Source: Dactylosporangium sp. AC04546 (GTDB lineage Bacteria > Actinomycetota > Actinomycetes > Mycobacteriales > Micromonosporaceae). Taken from it: a stretch of DNA of 59,262 nt. The stretch spans positions 1 to 59,262 of the forward strand of contig NZ_JAHYSG010000078.1 of NCBI RefSeq assembly GCF_022095675.1, read 5' to 3'. The position numbers and the translations under genes were made by a program. Shown in pieces: positions 17,709-25,272 of this stretch. The notes below the pieces were generated by a model. It saw only the letters and a program-made list of their open reading frames with translations, had not been told where the DNA came from and searched no databases. Numbering within the stretch: position 1 is the first letter of the stretch; each line of letters starts with the position of its first letter.

Positions 17709-17794
17709 GTGGTTCCGGAGCGAAGCGGAGGAGGCCACTCATCATGGGCTCAGATTGTGGCTCAGGCGTCCGGAGCGAAGCGGAGGGCGCATGA
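17705..17794 (+). CDS. Micro-ORF 2 of the coupled repeat chain
   Basis: Identical in sequence to micro-ORF 1, started by ATG 17705 with GGAGG four bases upstream, and ended by a TGA that overlaps ATG 17791. Confidence 0.45.
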   Translation: MSGSGAKRRRPLIMGSDCGSGVRSEAEGA

Positions 17795-17880
17795 GTGGTT
17801 CCGGAGCGAAGCGGAGGAGGCCACTCATCATGGGCTCAGATTGTGGCTCAGGCGTCCGGAGCGAAGCGGAGGGCGCATGA
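17791..17880 (+). CDS. Micro-ORF 3 of the coupled repeat chain
   Basis: Identical in sequence to micro-ORF 1, started by ATG 17791 with GGAGG upstream and ended by a TGA overlapping ATG 17877. Confidence 0.45.
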   Translation: MSGSGAKRRRPLIMGSDCGSGVRSEAEGA

Positions 17881-17966
17881 GTGGTTCCGGAGCGAAGCGG
17901 AGGAGGCCACTCATCATGGGCTCAGATTGTGGCTCAGGCGTCCGGAGCGAAGCGGAGGGCGCATGA
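17877..17966 (+). CDS. Micro-ORF 4 of the coupled repeat chain
   Basis: Identical in sequence to micro-ORF 1, started by ATG 17877 and ended by a TGA that overlaps the livG start at 17963. The last unit therefore supplies the livG ribosome-binding site (GGAGG). Confidence 0.45.
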   Translation: MSGSGAKRRRPLIMGSDCGSGVRSEAEGA

Positions 17967-18685
17967 GCTCGGAGCTGCTTTCTGTCCACGGCCTCGGCCG
18001 GCGCTACGGCGACCTGCGCGCGCTCGACGGCGTCAGCCTGCAGCTGGCGCCGGGCGAGCGCCGGGCCCTCATCGGCCCGAACGGCGCCGGTAAGAGCACG
18101 CTCCTCAACCTGATCGCGGGCGGCCTGCGTCCGACGGACGGGAAGATCCACTTCGGCGGCCGTGACGTGACGTCGCTCGGCCCGGCCCGCCGGGCCCGGC
18201 TGGGCGTCGGCCGTACCCACCAGCACCCGGCCGTCTGGTCCAGCCTGTCGGCCCTCGACAACGTGCTGGTCGCCGGCCGCCGCCCGTGGGGCCGCCTGCG
18301 CCCGGGCGGCCGCGCCCGGGCCCAGGAGCTGCTCGCGTCGGTCGGCCTCGACGCCGTGGCCGGCACGCAGGCCGGCTCGCTGTCGCACGGCCAGCGCCGC
18401 CAGCTGGAGCTGGCCATGGCCCTGGCCGGTGAGCCGCGCCTGCTGCTGCTCGACGAGCCGGCGGCCGGCCTGGCCCCGCCGGAGGTCGAGCTGCTCGCGG
18501 GCCTGCTCGCGGCGCTGCCCGACACGGTCGCGATCCTGCTCGTCGAGCACCACCTCGACCTCGTCTACGGCTTCGCGGACCGGGTGACCGTCCTGCACTC
18601 CGGCAAGCACGTCCACACCGGCACCGTCCCCGAGATCCGCTCCTCGCCGGAGGTCGCCGCCGCCTACGCGGGAGTTGCCCCATGA
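17963..18685 (+). CDS. livG: ABC transporter ATP-binding protein, LivG type
   Basis: The 240-residue protein starts at ATG 17963, directly after the fourth 86-bp unit. Walker A GPNGAGKST at about 39-47, signature LSHGQRRQLELA, Walker B LLLLDEP, and H-loop VEHH. It lacks the long insert of some LivG proteins but is otherwise full length. An in-frame open stretch extends upstream into the repeats, but that would be translated repeat and is not preferred. The stop overlaps livF by ATGA (18682). Confidence 0.93.
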   Translation: MSSELLSVHGLGRRYGDLRALDGVSLQLAPGERRALIGPNGAGKSTLLNLIAGGLRPTDGKIHFGGRDVTSLGPARRARLGVGRTHQHPAVWSSLSALDNVLVAGRRPWGRLRPGGRARAQELLASVGLDAVAGTQAGSLSHGQRRQLELAMALAGEPRLLLLDEPAAGLAPPEVELLAGLLAALPDTVAILLVEHHLDLVYGFADRVTVLHSGKHVHTGTVPEIRSSPEVAAAYAGVAP

Positions 18686-19383
18686 CGCTCACGGTCTCCG
18701 GCCTGCACGCCGGCTACGGCGGCGGCACCGTGCTGCACGGCATCGACCTCCAGGTCCCGCAGGGCACGGCGCTCGCGGTGCTCGGCCGCAACGGCGCAGG
18801 CAAGACGACGCTGGTGCACACGATCGCCGGCCTGCTGCGCGCCCGCGAGGGCCGCGTGGTGCTCGGCGACAGCGACCTCGCAGGCCGCCCGGCCCACAAG
18901 GTCGCCCGCGCGGGCGTCGGCCTGGTGCCGCAGGGCCGCCGCGTGTTCGCCAGCCTGACCGTCGCCGAACATCTCCAGCTGTCGCGCCGGCCCGGCGAGT
19001 GGACCGTGGCGAAGGTACTGGAGCTGCTGCCCCGCCTCGGCGAGCGGCTGCGCAACAAGGGCAACCAGCTCTCCGGCGGCGAGGCGCAGATGCTGGCGAT
19101 CGCCCGCGCGCTGCTCACCCAGCCCCGCCTGCTGCTGCTCGACGAGCCCTGCGAGGGCCTGGCGGTGGAGCTGGCGGCCCGCGTCCGCGCGGTGGTGGCC
19201 GAGCTCTCCCGCGGCGGCCTGACGGTCCTGCTGGTGGAGCAGCAGCCGGAGCACGCGCTGGCGGTGGCCGACCACGTGGCGCTCCTGGCCGACGGCCGCG
19301 TCGTGGCGACGCACACGGCCGACGAGCTCCGCGCGGCCCCGCACCTGGCCGACCAGGTCCTGAGCGTCACGACGCACGCCTGA
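18682..19383 (+). CDS. livF: ABC transporter ATP-binding protein, LivF type
   Basis: The 233-residue protein starts at ATG 18682 in an ATGA overlap. Walker A GRNGAGKTT at about 35-43, Q-loop LVPQGRRVFASLTVAEHL (the typical LivF motif), signature LSGGEAQMLAIARAL, Walker B LLLLDEP, H-loop VEQQ. It is the last gene of livKHMGF and is followed by an inverted repeat at 19392-19459 that could end transcription. Confidence 0.94.
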   Translation: MTLTVSGLHAGYGGGTVLHGIDLQVPQGTALAVLGRNGAGKTTLVHTIAGLLRAREGRVVLGDSDLAGRPAHKVARAGVGLVPQGRRVFASLTVAEHLQLSRRPGEWTVAKVLELLPRLGERLRNKGNQLSGGEAQMLAIARALLTQPRLLLLDEPCEGLAVELAARVRAVVAELSRGGLTVLLVEQQPEHALAVADHVALLADGRVVATHTADELRAAPHLADQVLSVTTHA

Positions 19384-19391
19384 CCGCTTTT

Positions 19392-19459
19392 CACAGACGT
19401 TGGTCGATCTACCCTCAGTTTGATCACGAATCGCGAGGATGGATCGACCAACGTCTGTG
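19392..19459. repeat. Dispersed inverted-repeat element, copy 1
   Basis: Arms 19392-19416 and 19435-19459 (25 nt each, 3 mismatches) flank an 18-nt spacer containing TTGATCAC. The left arm begins CACAGACGTTGGTCGATC and is identical over all 25 nt to the left arm of the element at 25166-25190. It lies 8 bp after livF, where it could act as a terminator, but there is no T-run. Confidence 0.85.
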
Positions 19460-19518
19460 CGCGTCACGGAGCGTCAGCGGGACAGCATAGATCGTGAAAC
19501 TTCGATAGGTTGCCGCCC

Positions 19519-20718
19519 ATGGCGAACCTCTCGTATCCGTTGCCCCACGCTCCGACGATGTACGCGCCACTGCCCCAGCTGACCGAGATCCAGCGTGACC
19601 AGGCCGTCGCGCAGGTGGAGGCGGCCGACGGCAGCGTCGCGTACGTCGTCACCCGCTACCAGGACGTGCGCACCGTCCTCGTCGACCCGCGGTTCAGCCG
19701 GGCCGAGGCGGCCAAGCTCCAGGACGGCGCCGCCGAGTTCGGCCTCGGCGACCTCGCCAGCGAGTCCATCGTGGCCATGGACCCGCCCGAGCACACCCGG
19801 CTGCGCAGGCTCGTCGCCCGGGCCTTCACCGCCCGCCGCGTCGAGGAGCTACGGCCCCGCGCGGCGGACATCGTCGAGAAGCTCATCGACGAGCTGGAGA
19901 CCAGGGAGCGCCCGGTCGACCTCGTCGAGTACTTCTCGCTCGCGCTGCCGGTCCAGGTCATCTGCGAGCTGCTCGGCGTCCCGGCCGAGGACCGCGACCG
20001 CTTCCACGGCTGGTCCGACGCGCTCATGAGCGGGCCGGGCGCCGACCCGCGGATCACCGGCGCCGCGCTCCAGGCGATGGGCGAGTACTTCGGCGGCCTC
20101 ATCTACGCCAAGCGCGCCCAGCCCGCCGACGACCTCATGACCGCGCTCATCGCCGCGCGCGACGAGCAGGACAAGCTCACCGAGCGCGAGCTGGTGACGC
20201 TCAGCCTCGGCATCCTGATCGGCGGCCACGAGACCACCGCGAACCAGATCAACATGATCCTGCTGACCCTGCGCCGCTTCCCCGAGCAGGACGCGCGGCT
20301 GCGCGCCGACCCGTCGCTCATCCCGGGCGCGGTCGAGGAGCTCATGCGGTTCGTGCAGCTCGGCGACGGCGCCACGTCGCTGCCGCGGGTCGCGACCGAG
20401 GACGTGGTGCTCAGCGGGGTCACTATCCCGAAGGGCTCGATCGTGCTGCCGGCGATCGCGGCGGCCAACCGTGACCCGCGCAACACGGAGGGGCCGGAGC
20501 GCCTCGACGTGGCCCGGGCCGACGTGTCGCACCTGAGCTTCGGCGCCGGCGTGCACCACTGCCTCGGCGCGCAGCTGGCCCGGATGGAGCTCCAGGAGGC
20601 GCTGCGCGGGCTGTTCACGCGGCTGCCCGGCCTGCGGGTCGCGGTGCCGGACGAGGAGCTGCGCTTCAAGCAGGGCATGATCGTGCGCTCGGTGGAGGCC
20701 CTGCCCGTGACGTGGTGA
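19519..20718 (+). CDS. Cytochrome P450
   Basis: The 399-residue protein starts at ATG 19519; an in-frame TTG at 19510 is less likely. It has the bacterial class I P450 marks: I-helix GGHETTANQ at about 235-245, K-helix ExxR in EELMRF, and the haem-binding loop FGAGVHHCLG with the Cys ligand near residue 350. It would need a ferredoxin and reductase encoded elsewhere. It stands alone between the liv and cbi operons, so the substrate is unknown. Confidence 0.93.
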   Translation: MANLSYPLPHAPTMYAPLPQLTEIQRDQAVAQVEAADGSVAYVVTRYQDVRTVLVDPRFSRAEAAKLQDGAAEFGLGDLASESIVAMDPPEHTRLRRLVARAFTARRVEELRPRAADIVEKLIDELETRERPVDLVEYFSLALPVQVICELLGVPAEDRDRFHGWSDALMSGPGADPRITGAALQAMGEYFGGLIYAKRAQPADDLMTALIAARDEQDKLTERELVTLSLGILIGGHETTANQINMILLTLRRFPEQDARLRADPSLIPGAVEELMRFVQLGDGATSLPRVATEDVVLSGVTIPKGSIVLPAIAAANRDPRNTEGPERLDVARADVSHLSFGAGVHHCLGAQLARMELQEALRGLFTRLPGLRVAVPDEELRFKQGMIVRSVEALPVTW

Positions 20719-20730
20719 TCCACCCCGCTG

Positions 20731-20747
20731 TTGCAACCTCTTGGCAA
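20731..20747 (+). promoter_or_regulatory. Putative Nur (nickel-responsive Fur family) box upstream of cbiM
   Basis: TTGCAA-CCTCT-TGGCAA, with a 5-bp spacer, lies 42 bp upstream of the cbiM start. It fits the published Streptomyces Nur-box form tTGCaa-N5-ttGCAA with one mismatch. The leader (20719-20788) is only 70 bp, too short for a cobalamin riboswitch. Pattern match only. Confidence 0.5.
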
Positions 20748-20788
20748 CAACGCAACCCCGGCAATAGGCTGCGCGCGGGAGGAACACC

Positions 20789-21499
20789 ATGCCAGCAGTA
20801 GCCATGCACATCTCGAACGGGATCATCGACAACCCGATCGCGCTGCTCTTCGCCGGGGTTGCGCTCGCCGGGCTGGTCCTGTGCTTCGTGATGGGCCGCC
20901 GCGAGCTCGACGACCGCCTCGTGCCGATGGCCGGGCTCGTCGCCGCGTTCATCTTCGCGGTCCAGATGCTGAACTTCCAGGTCCTGCCCGGGGTCAGCGG
21001 CCACCTGCTCGGCGGCACGCTCGCCGTCATGCTCGTCGGTCCGTACCTCGGCGCCATCTGCGTCGCGATCGTGCTCATCGTCCAGGCGCTGATCCTCAGC
21101 GACGGCGGCGTCACCGCCCTCGGGCTGAACATCACCAACATGGCGCTCATCGGCGCCGCCGCCGGCTACCTGCTCGTCGCCGCGCTGCTGCGGGTGCTGC
21201 CGCGCACCACCTGGGCGCTGACGGTCACCGCTGTCGCCGCCTCCGTCGTGTCGGTCGCGGTCGCCTCGCAGGGCTTCGTCCTGGAGTACTGGATGGGTGG
21301 CGCGACCGACGTCGGCCGCTCGATCGGCGGGATCGCCGCCGCGCTGGCCGGCGTCCACCTGCTCATCGGCCTCGGCGAGGGGATCATCACCGCGATCACC
21401 GTGACCTACGTGGCCAAGGTCCGCCCCGACCTGGTCTACGCCGTGCGCAACCTCCAGCGCCCGGGCGCCGCGCCGAAGCAGCAGGAGGTCACGGCATGA
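20789..21499 (+). CDS. cbiM: ECF transporter S component for cobalt/nickel, CbiM/NikM type
   Basis: The 236-residue membrane protein has about seven helices and the family signature MHISNGIID near the N-terminus. In this family the first two residues (Met-His) coordinate the metal. The best ribosome-binding site (GGGAGGA, 20777-20783) suits ATG 20789, which adds five residues before that Met-His; the alternative ATG 20804 would give MHISNG directly but is 20 nt from the site. First gene of cbiMNQO; stop overlaps cbiN (ATGA). Nickel or cobalt cannot be separated by sequence; the upstream Nur-like box hints at nickel. Confidence 0.9.
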   Translation: MPAVAMHISNGIIDNPIALLFAGVALAGLVLCFVMGRRELDDRLVPMAGLVAAFIFAVQMLNFQVLPGVSGHLLGGTLAVMLVGPYLGAICVAIVLIVQALILSDGGVTALGLNITNMALIGAAAGYLLVAALLRVLPRTTWALTVTAVAASVVSVAVASQGFVLEYWMGGATDVGRSIGGIAAALAGVHLLIGLGEGIITAITVTYVAKVRPDLVYAVRNLQRPGAAPKQQEVTA

Positions 21500-21831
21500 G
21501 GAAGAAGTCGACCTGGTTCATCCTGGGCGGCCTGCTCGCCGCGCTGCTGCTGGCCGGCGTGGTCAGCAACTTCGCCTCCGGCCACCCCGACGGCCTCGAC
21601 TCGGTCGCCCGCGAGGGCTGCACGTTCGACGAGCAGGACCAGATCACGGGCGGCCAGTGCATGGCGCAGGCCGAGACCGACAACCAGACCAAGGACAGCC
21701 CGCTCGCCGGCTACTCGGTGAAGGGCATCTCCAACGAGTTCCTGTCCACCGGCCTGTCCGGCGTCCTCGGCGTGCTCATCACGTTCGGAGTCGGCGCCGG
21801 CGCGTTCTGGCTGCTCAAAAAGAAGGCGTGA
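21496..21831 (+). CDS. cbiN: PDGLE-domain protein, CbiN/NikN type
   Basis: The 111-residue protein starts at ATG 21496 in an ATGA overlap with cbiM. Two membrane helices flank an external loop that begins with the family motif HPDGLDSVA. CbiN assists metal loading of CbiM. The loop between helices carries Cys (GCTFDE, GGQCMA), not noted by me as general for the family. Confidence 0.9.
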   Translation: MRKKSTWFILGGLLAALLLAGVVSNFASGHPDGLDSVAREGCTFDEQDQITGGQCMAQAETDNQTKDSPLAGYSVKGISNEFLSTGLSGVLGVLITFGVGAGAFWLLKKKA

Positions 21832-21832
21832 C

Positions 21833-22597
21833 GTGGGCGCAGGCCACAGCCACGCGCTGTTCGTGCGCCGGCACTCGCCGGTGCACGACCTGCCGCCCGA
21901 GGTGAAGATCGCCGCCAGCGTCCTGTTCACGGTCGCCGTCGTGGCCACGCCCCGCGAGGCGATCTGGGCGTTCGGCGCCTACCTGCTGGTGATCGTCGCG
22001 GTGGCGCTGGTCGCCCGGATCAGCCTGGGCTGGCTGGCGCTGCGCTCGCTCATCGAGCTGCCGTTCATCCTGCTCGCGTTCGCCCTGCCATTCCTCGGTA
22101 CCGGTGAGAAGGTCTCGGTGCTGGGCCTGAGCCTCTCCGAGGACGGGCTGTACGGCGCCTGGAACATCCTGGCCAAGGGCACACTCGGCGTGTTCTCGTC
22201 GCTGCTGCTCGCCGCCACCACCAGTCCCCGTGACCTGCTGCTCGGCCTGGACCGGTTGCGCTGCCCGCAGCTGGTGACGCAGATCGCGACGTTCATGCTG
22301 CGGTACCTCGACGTCCTCGCCGAGGAGGCGCGGCGCATGCGCGTCGCCCAGCGCTCCCGCGGGTACGACCCCCGCTTCCTGTGGCAGATCAAGGGCTTCG
22401 CCACCGGCATCGGGGCGCTGTTCCTGCGTGCGTTCGAGCGCGGCGAGCGGGTGTACCTCGCGATGGTCTCGCGCGGCTACGAGGGCCGCATCCCGCTGGC
22501 GATCGCCGGCACCGGCGCGACCGCCGGGCAGTGGGCGGCGGCGGCCGGCGTTCCGCTCGTGGCGGCGGCGATCGCGACGGTAGCGTTGCTGCGGTGA
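21833..22597 (+). CDS. cbiQ: ECF transporter T component, CbiQ type
   Basis: The 254-residue protein starts at GTG 21833, one base after the cbiN stop. It has about five or six membrane helices and the two coupling motifs of EcfT proteins: RRMRVAQRSRGYD and YLAMVSRGYEG (A-R-G type). It links the S component to the ATPase CbiO. The stop overlaps cbiO by GTGA (22594-22597). Confidence 0.92.
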   Translation: MGAGHSHALFVRRHSPVHDLPPEVKIAASVLFTVAVVATPREAIWAFGAYLLVIVAVALVARISLGWLALRSLIELPFILLAFALPFLGTGEKVSVLGLSLSEDGLYGAWNILAKGTLGVFSSLLLAATTSPRDLLLGLDRLRCPQLVTQIATFMLRYLDVLAEEARRMRVAQRSRGYDPRFLWQIKGFATGIGALFLRAFERGERVYLAMVSRGYEGRIPLAIAGTGATAGQWAAAAGVPLVAAAIATVALLR

Positions 22598-23367
22598 CGA
22601 CCCCCAGCCTCGAGGTCCGTGACCTGCGGTTCGCCTACCCCGACGGGCACGTCGCGCTGCGCGGCGTCGACCTCACCGTGCCGGCGGGCGAGCGCGTCGC
22701 CGTGCTCGGCCCGAACGGCGCCGGCAAGACCACGCTCGTGCTCCACCTCAACGGCATCCTCCACGCGACCGGCCCCTCCACCGGCGCGGACGGCTCGGGC
22801 GGCACGGTGACGGTCGCCGGCCTGACCGTCGACCCCAAGGACCGGGCCTGCCTCAAGGAGATCCGCCGCCGGGTCGGCATCGTCTTCCAGGACCCCGACG
22901 ACCAGCTGTTCATGCCGACCGTGGGGGAGGACGTGGCATTCGGCCCGGCGAACCTCGGCCTGCGCGGCGACGAGCTGGCCGCGCGGGTCGACGAGGCGCT
23001 CGCCGCGGTCGGTATGAGCGAGCACCGCGACCGCGCCCCGCACCACCTGTCCTTCGGCCAGCGCCGCCGGGTCGCGGTCGCCACCGTGCTGGCGATGCGC
23101 CCGGAGATCCTCGTGCTCGACGAGCCGTCGTCGAACCTCGACCCGGCCAGCCGGCGCGAGCTGGCCGGCATCCTGCGCGAGCTGCCGGTGACGGTGCTCA
23201 TGGTGACCCACGACCTGCCGTACGCGCTGGAGCTCTGCTCCCGCTCGGTGATCCTCGACGGCGGCCGGATCGCGGCCGACGGCCCGACCCGCGAGCTGCT
23301 CGCCGACGCCGACCTGCTGGCCGGGCACCGCCTGGAGCTCCCGTTCGGGTATACCGTCTCGTTGTGA
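22594..23367 (+). CDS. cbiO: ECF transporter ATPase, CbiO type
   Basis: The 257-residue protein starts at GTG 22594. Walker A GPNGAGKTT at about 39-47, Q-loop VGIVFQDPDDQLFMPTVGEDVAFGP (characteristic of CbiO), signature LSFGQRRRVAVA, Walker B ILVLDEP, H-loop VTHD. It energises CbiMNQ. The stop overlaps the following AraC gene by GTGA. Confidence 0.94.
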   Translation: MTTPSLEVRDLRFAYPDGHVALRGVDLTVPAGERVAVLGPNGAGKTTLVLHLNGILHATGPSTGADGSGGTVTVAGLTVDPKDRACLKEIRRRVGIVFQDPDDQLFMPTVGEDVAFGPANLGLRGDELAARVDEALAAVGMSEHRDRAPHHLSFGQRRRVAVATVLAMRPEILVLDEPSSNLDPASRRELAGILRELPVTVLMVTHDLPYALELCSRSVILDGGRIAADGPTRELLADADLLAGHRLELPFGYTVSL

Positions 23368-24197
23368 CCGACTCGGCGACCTGGACCAGGGTCAACGACG
23401 GCTGCTTCGAGCTGGACCTGCTCACCGCCAGCTACCGCCGGCACGCCTTCACCCGGCACAGCCACGCCACGTTCGCGATCGGCGTCGTGGTGCGCGGCGA
23501 GGAGCAGTTCCACTACCGCGGTGAGCTGCGCCGCGCGGGCGTCGGCAGCCTCGCCGTCCTGGAGCCCGGCGAGCCGCACGACGGGATGGCGGCCACCGCC
23601 GAGGGCTGGGCGTACCGGGTGCTGTACCCGAGCGAGGCCATGCTGCTGGAGCACCGGCCGGTACGTCCGTCGTTCCGCGAGCCGATCGTGCACGACGCCC
23701 GTTCGGTACAACTGCTGCGATCGGCGCACGAGGAGCTCACCGCCGGCGTGGACCTCCTCGCCGCCCACTCCCGGCTCGCGTGGGCCTTCGAGGCGATCGT
23801 CGCGCGGCACGGGTCCACCGGCGCTTCCCCCGCGCCGCTGCGGCCGTCCGACGCGGCCGCCGCCCGCAAGGTCGCCGAGATCCGCGACCGCCTGATGGCC
23901 GACCTGCGCTGCGCGCCGAGCCTGCGCGAGCTGGCGGCCGGGGTGGAGCTGTCGCCGTACCACATGCTGCGCGTCTTCCGCGACGCCACGGGCTTCCCGC
24001 CGCACGCCTGGCTGGTGCTGGAGCGGGTCTGCCGCGCGCGGCACCTGCTCGCCGCCGGCCACACACCGGCCGAGGTCGGCAGCGCCGTCGGCTTCGCCGA
24101 CCAGGCCCACCTCACACGCTGGTTCAAGCGGGTGACGGGGGTCACTCCGGCGGCATTCCGCAACAGCGTTCAAGACCCGGCGCGCCGCCCCGCGTGA
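23364..24197 (+). CDS. AraC-family transcriptional regulator
   Basis: The 277-residue protein starts at GTG 23364, overlapping the cbiO stop. N-terminal AraC_binding cupin (HAFTRHSHATFAIGVVVRGEEQF, about 25-50) and a C-terminal double HTH (LRELAAGVELSPYHMLRVFRDATG and GSAVGFADQAHLTRWFKRVTGVTPAAF). This form of AraC often pairs with an EamA or LysE exporter, as here (10 bp to the next gene). Overlap with cbiO suggests cotranscription with the metal transporter, but the functional link is unproven. Confidence 0.92.
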   Translation: MTDSATWTRVNDGCFELDLLTASYRRHAFTRHSHATFAIGVVVRGEEQFHYRGELRRAGVGSLAVLEPGEPHDGMAATAEGWAYRVLYPSEAMLLEHRPVRPSFREPIVHDARSVQLLRSAHEELTAGVDLLAAHSRLAWAFEAIVARHGSTGASPAPLRPSDAAAARKVAEIRDRLMADLRCAPSLRELAAGVELSPYHMLRVFRDATGFPPHAWLVLERVCRARHLLAAGHTPAEVGSAVGFADQAHLTRWFKRVTGVTPAAFRNSVQDPARRPA

Positions 24198-24207
24198 TGC
24201 TGCGGGC

Positions 24208-25140
24208 ATGAGTCGTCGCGGATGGATCCTCTTCGCCGCCATGTGCGTCGTGTGGGGCATCCCCTACCTGCTGATCAAGATCGCGGTACGCGAGATCGGC
24301 CCGGCCGAGCTGGTCTTCATCCGCACCGCGATCGGCGCCGTCCTGCTGCTGCCGATCGCGCTCGCCCGCAAGGAACTGCGCGCGTCGATTCGCCCGTGGC
24401 TGCCCCTGCTCGTGTACACGGTGGTCGAGATCGGCCTGCCCTGGCTGCTGCTCTCCGACGCCGAACGCCACGTCGACAGCTCGTTCACCGGCCTGGTCAT
24501 CGCCGGTGTACCGCTCGTGGCCGCGGTCCTGGCCCGCCTGTCCTCCCGCGCCGAACGCCTGACCGCGGCCCGGGTCGGCGGCCTGCTCACCGGCTTCGCG
24601 GGCGTCGCCCTCCTGATGGGCTTCCACCTGGGTACCGGCGGCATCGTGCCGATGCTCGAGCTCGTCGGCGTGGTGGTCTGCTACGCCGCCGGCCCGCTCA
24701 TCATCGAACGCTGGCTGACCGACGTCCCCCGCTACGGCGTCGCGGCCGCTTCGCTGGTCGTGGGCGCGGTGCTGTTCGCCCCGGTGGCCGTTCCGTCCCT
24801 GCCTTCCCTGGCCCGTACGGTCTCCACCGGCCCGGCGCTGGCCGCCCTGGCGCTGGCGGTGATCTGCACGGCGCTGGCGTTCGTGCTGTTCTTCGCCCTG
24901 GTCGCGGAGGTGGGCGGGGTTCGGGCGACGGTGATCACGTTCGTGAATCCGGCGGTGGCGGTGGTGCTGGGCTTCCTGATCCTGGGCGAGGAGGTGACGG
25001 TGTTGACGGGGGTGGCGTTCGTGCTGATCCTGGCGGGTTCGTTCCTGGCTACCCGCCGCTCCGCTGACTCGTCCCCGCCGTCGGCGGACGTTGCTGGTCG
25101 CGCGGACCCTGCGGAGGCGCCGGCAGCACCTGGCCACTGA
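24208..25140 (+). CDS. EamA/DMT-family transporter
   Basis: The 310-residue membrane protein has about ten helices in two EamA repeats. First repeat begins ILFAAMCVVWGIPYLLIKIA; second has the AGPLIIERW and LLVFVGEEV-like GFLILGEEVTVLTG pattern before the last helix. The C-terminal tail is Ala/Pro-rich and cytoplasmic. EamA proteins export small metabolites such as amino acids. Probably regulated by the adjoining AraC protein. Confidence 0.9.
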   Translation: MSRRGWILFAAMCVVWGIPYLLIKIAVREIGPAELVFIRTAIGAVLLLPIALARKELRASIRPWLPLLVYTVVEIGLPWLLLSDAERHVDSSFTGLVIAGVPLVAAVLARLSSRAERLTAARVGGLLTGFAGVALLMGFHLGTGGIVPMLELVGVVVCYAAGPLIIERWLTDVPRYGVAAASLVVGAVLFAPVAVPSLPSLARTVSTGPALAALALAVICTALAFVLFFALVAEVGGVRATVITFVNPAVAVVLGFLILGEEVTVLTGVAFVLILAGSFLATRRSADSSPPSADVAGRADPAEAPAAPGH

Positions 25141-25165
25141 CCGGCGCTACGGCTCGCGTCGCCTG

Positions 25166-25229
25166 CACAGACGTTGGTCGATCTACCCTCGGAGTGATCA
25201 CCGCTTGCGAGGGTAGATCGACCAACGTC
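25166..25229. repeat. Dispersed inverted-repeat element, copy 2
   Basis: Left arm 25166-25190, spacer 25191-25208 containing GTGATCAC, right arm 25209-25229, giving a perfect 21-bp stem. The 25-nt left arm is identical to that of the element at 19392; the spacers are the same length (18 nt) and share TGATCAC. It lies 26 bp after the EamA stop. Confidence 0.88.
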
Positions 25230-25272
25230 AAACGCTCGGGCCGCGCTGGACGCCGCACCGATTCCCATCGCT

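Larger units (their letters stand above)
17619..17962 (+). repeat. Four perfect tandem copies of an 86-bp unit between livM and livG
   Basis: Units start at 17619, 17705, 17791 and 17877 and read as identical. Each begins ATGAGTGG, carries a near-palindrome whose arms are ATGAGTGG and CCACTCAT (with CCGGAGCGAAGCGGAG in the loop and again near the unit end), and ends GCGGAGGGCGC, placing a GGAGG ribosome-binding site just before the next ATG. Since 86 is not a multiple of 3, each unit shifts frame, yet each encodes the same 29-codon micro-ORF whose TGA overlaps the next ATG (ATGA). The chain runs from the livM stop to the livG start at 17963. Confidence 0.97.

Noticed and set aside
17619..17962. 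CRISPR-like array
   Set aside because: The whole 86-bp unit is identical and contiguous; there are no unique spacers and no cas genes.
17623..17966. Overlapping 85-codon frames across the 86-bp units
   Set aside because: These only exist because the repeats are read through in shifted frames; they lack a ribosome-binding site in the right place and contain the same sequence three times. The 29-codon units fit the overlaps.
20719..20788. Cobalamin riboswitch before cbiM
   Set aside because: Only 70 bp separate the genes, too short for a B12 riboswitch, and no conserved B12 box is seen.
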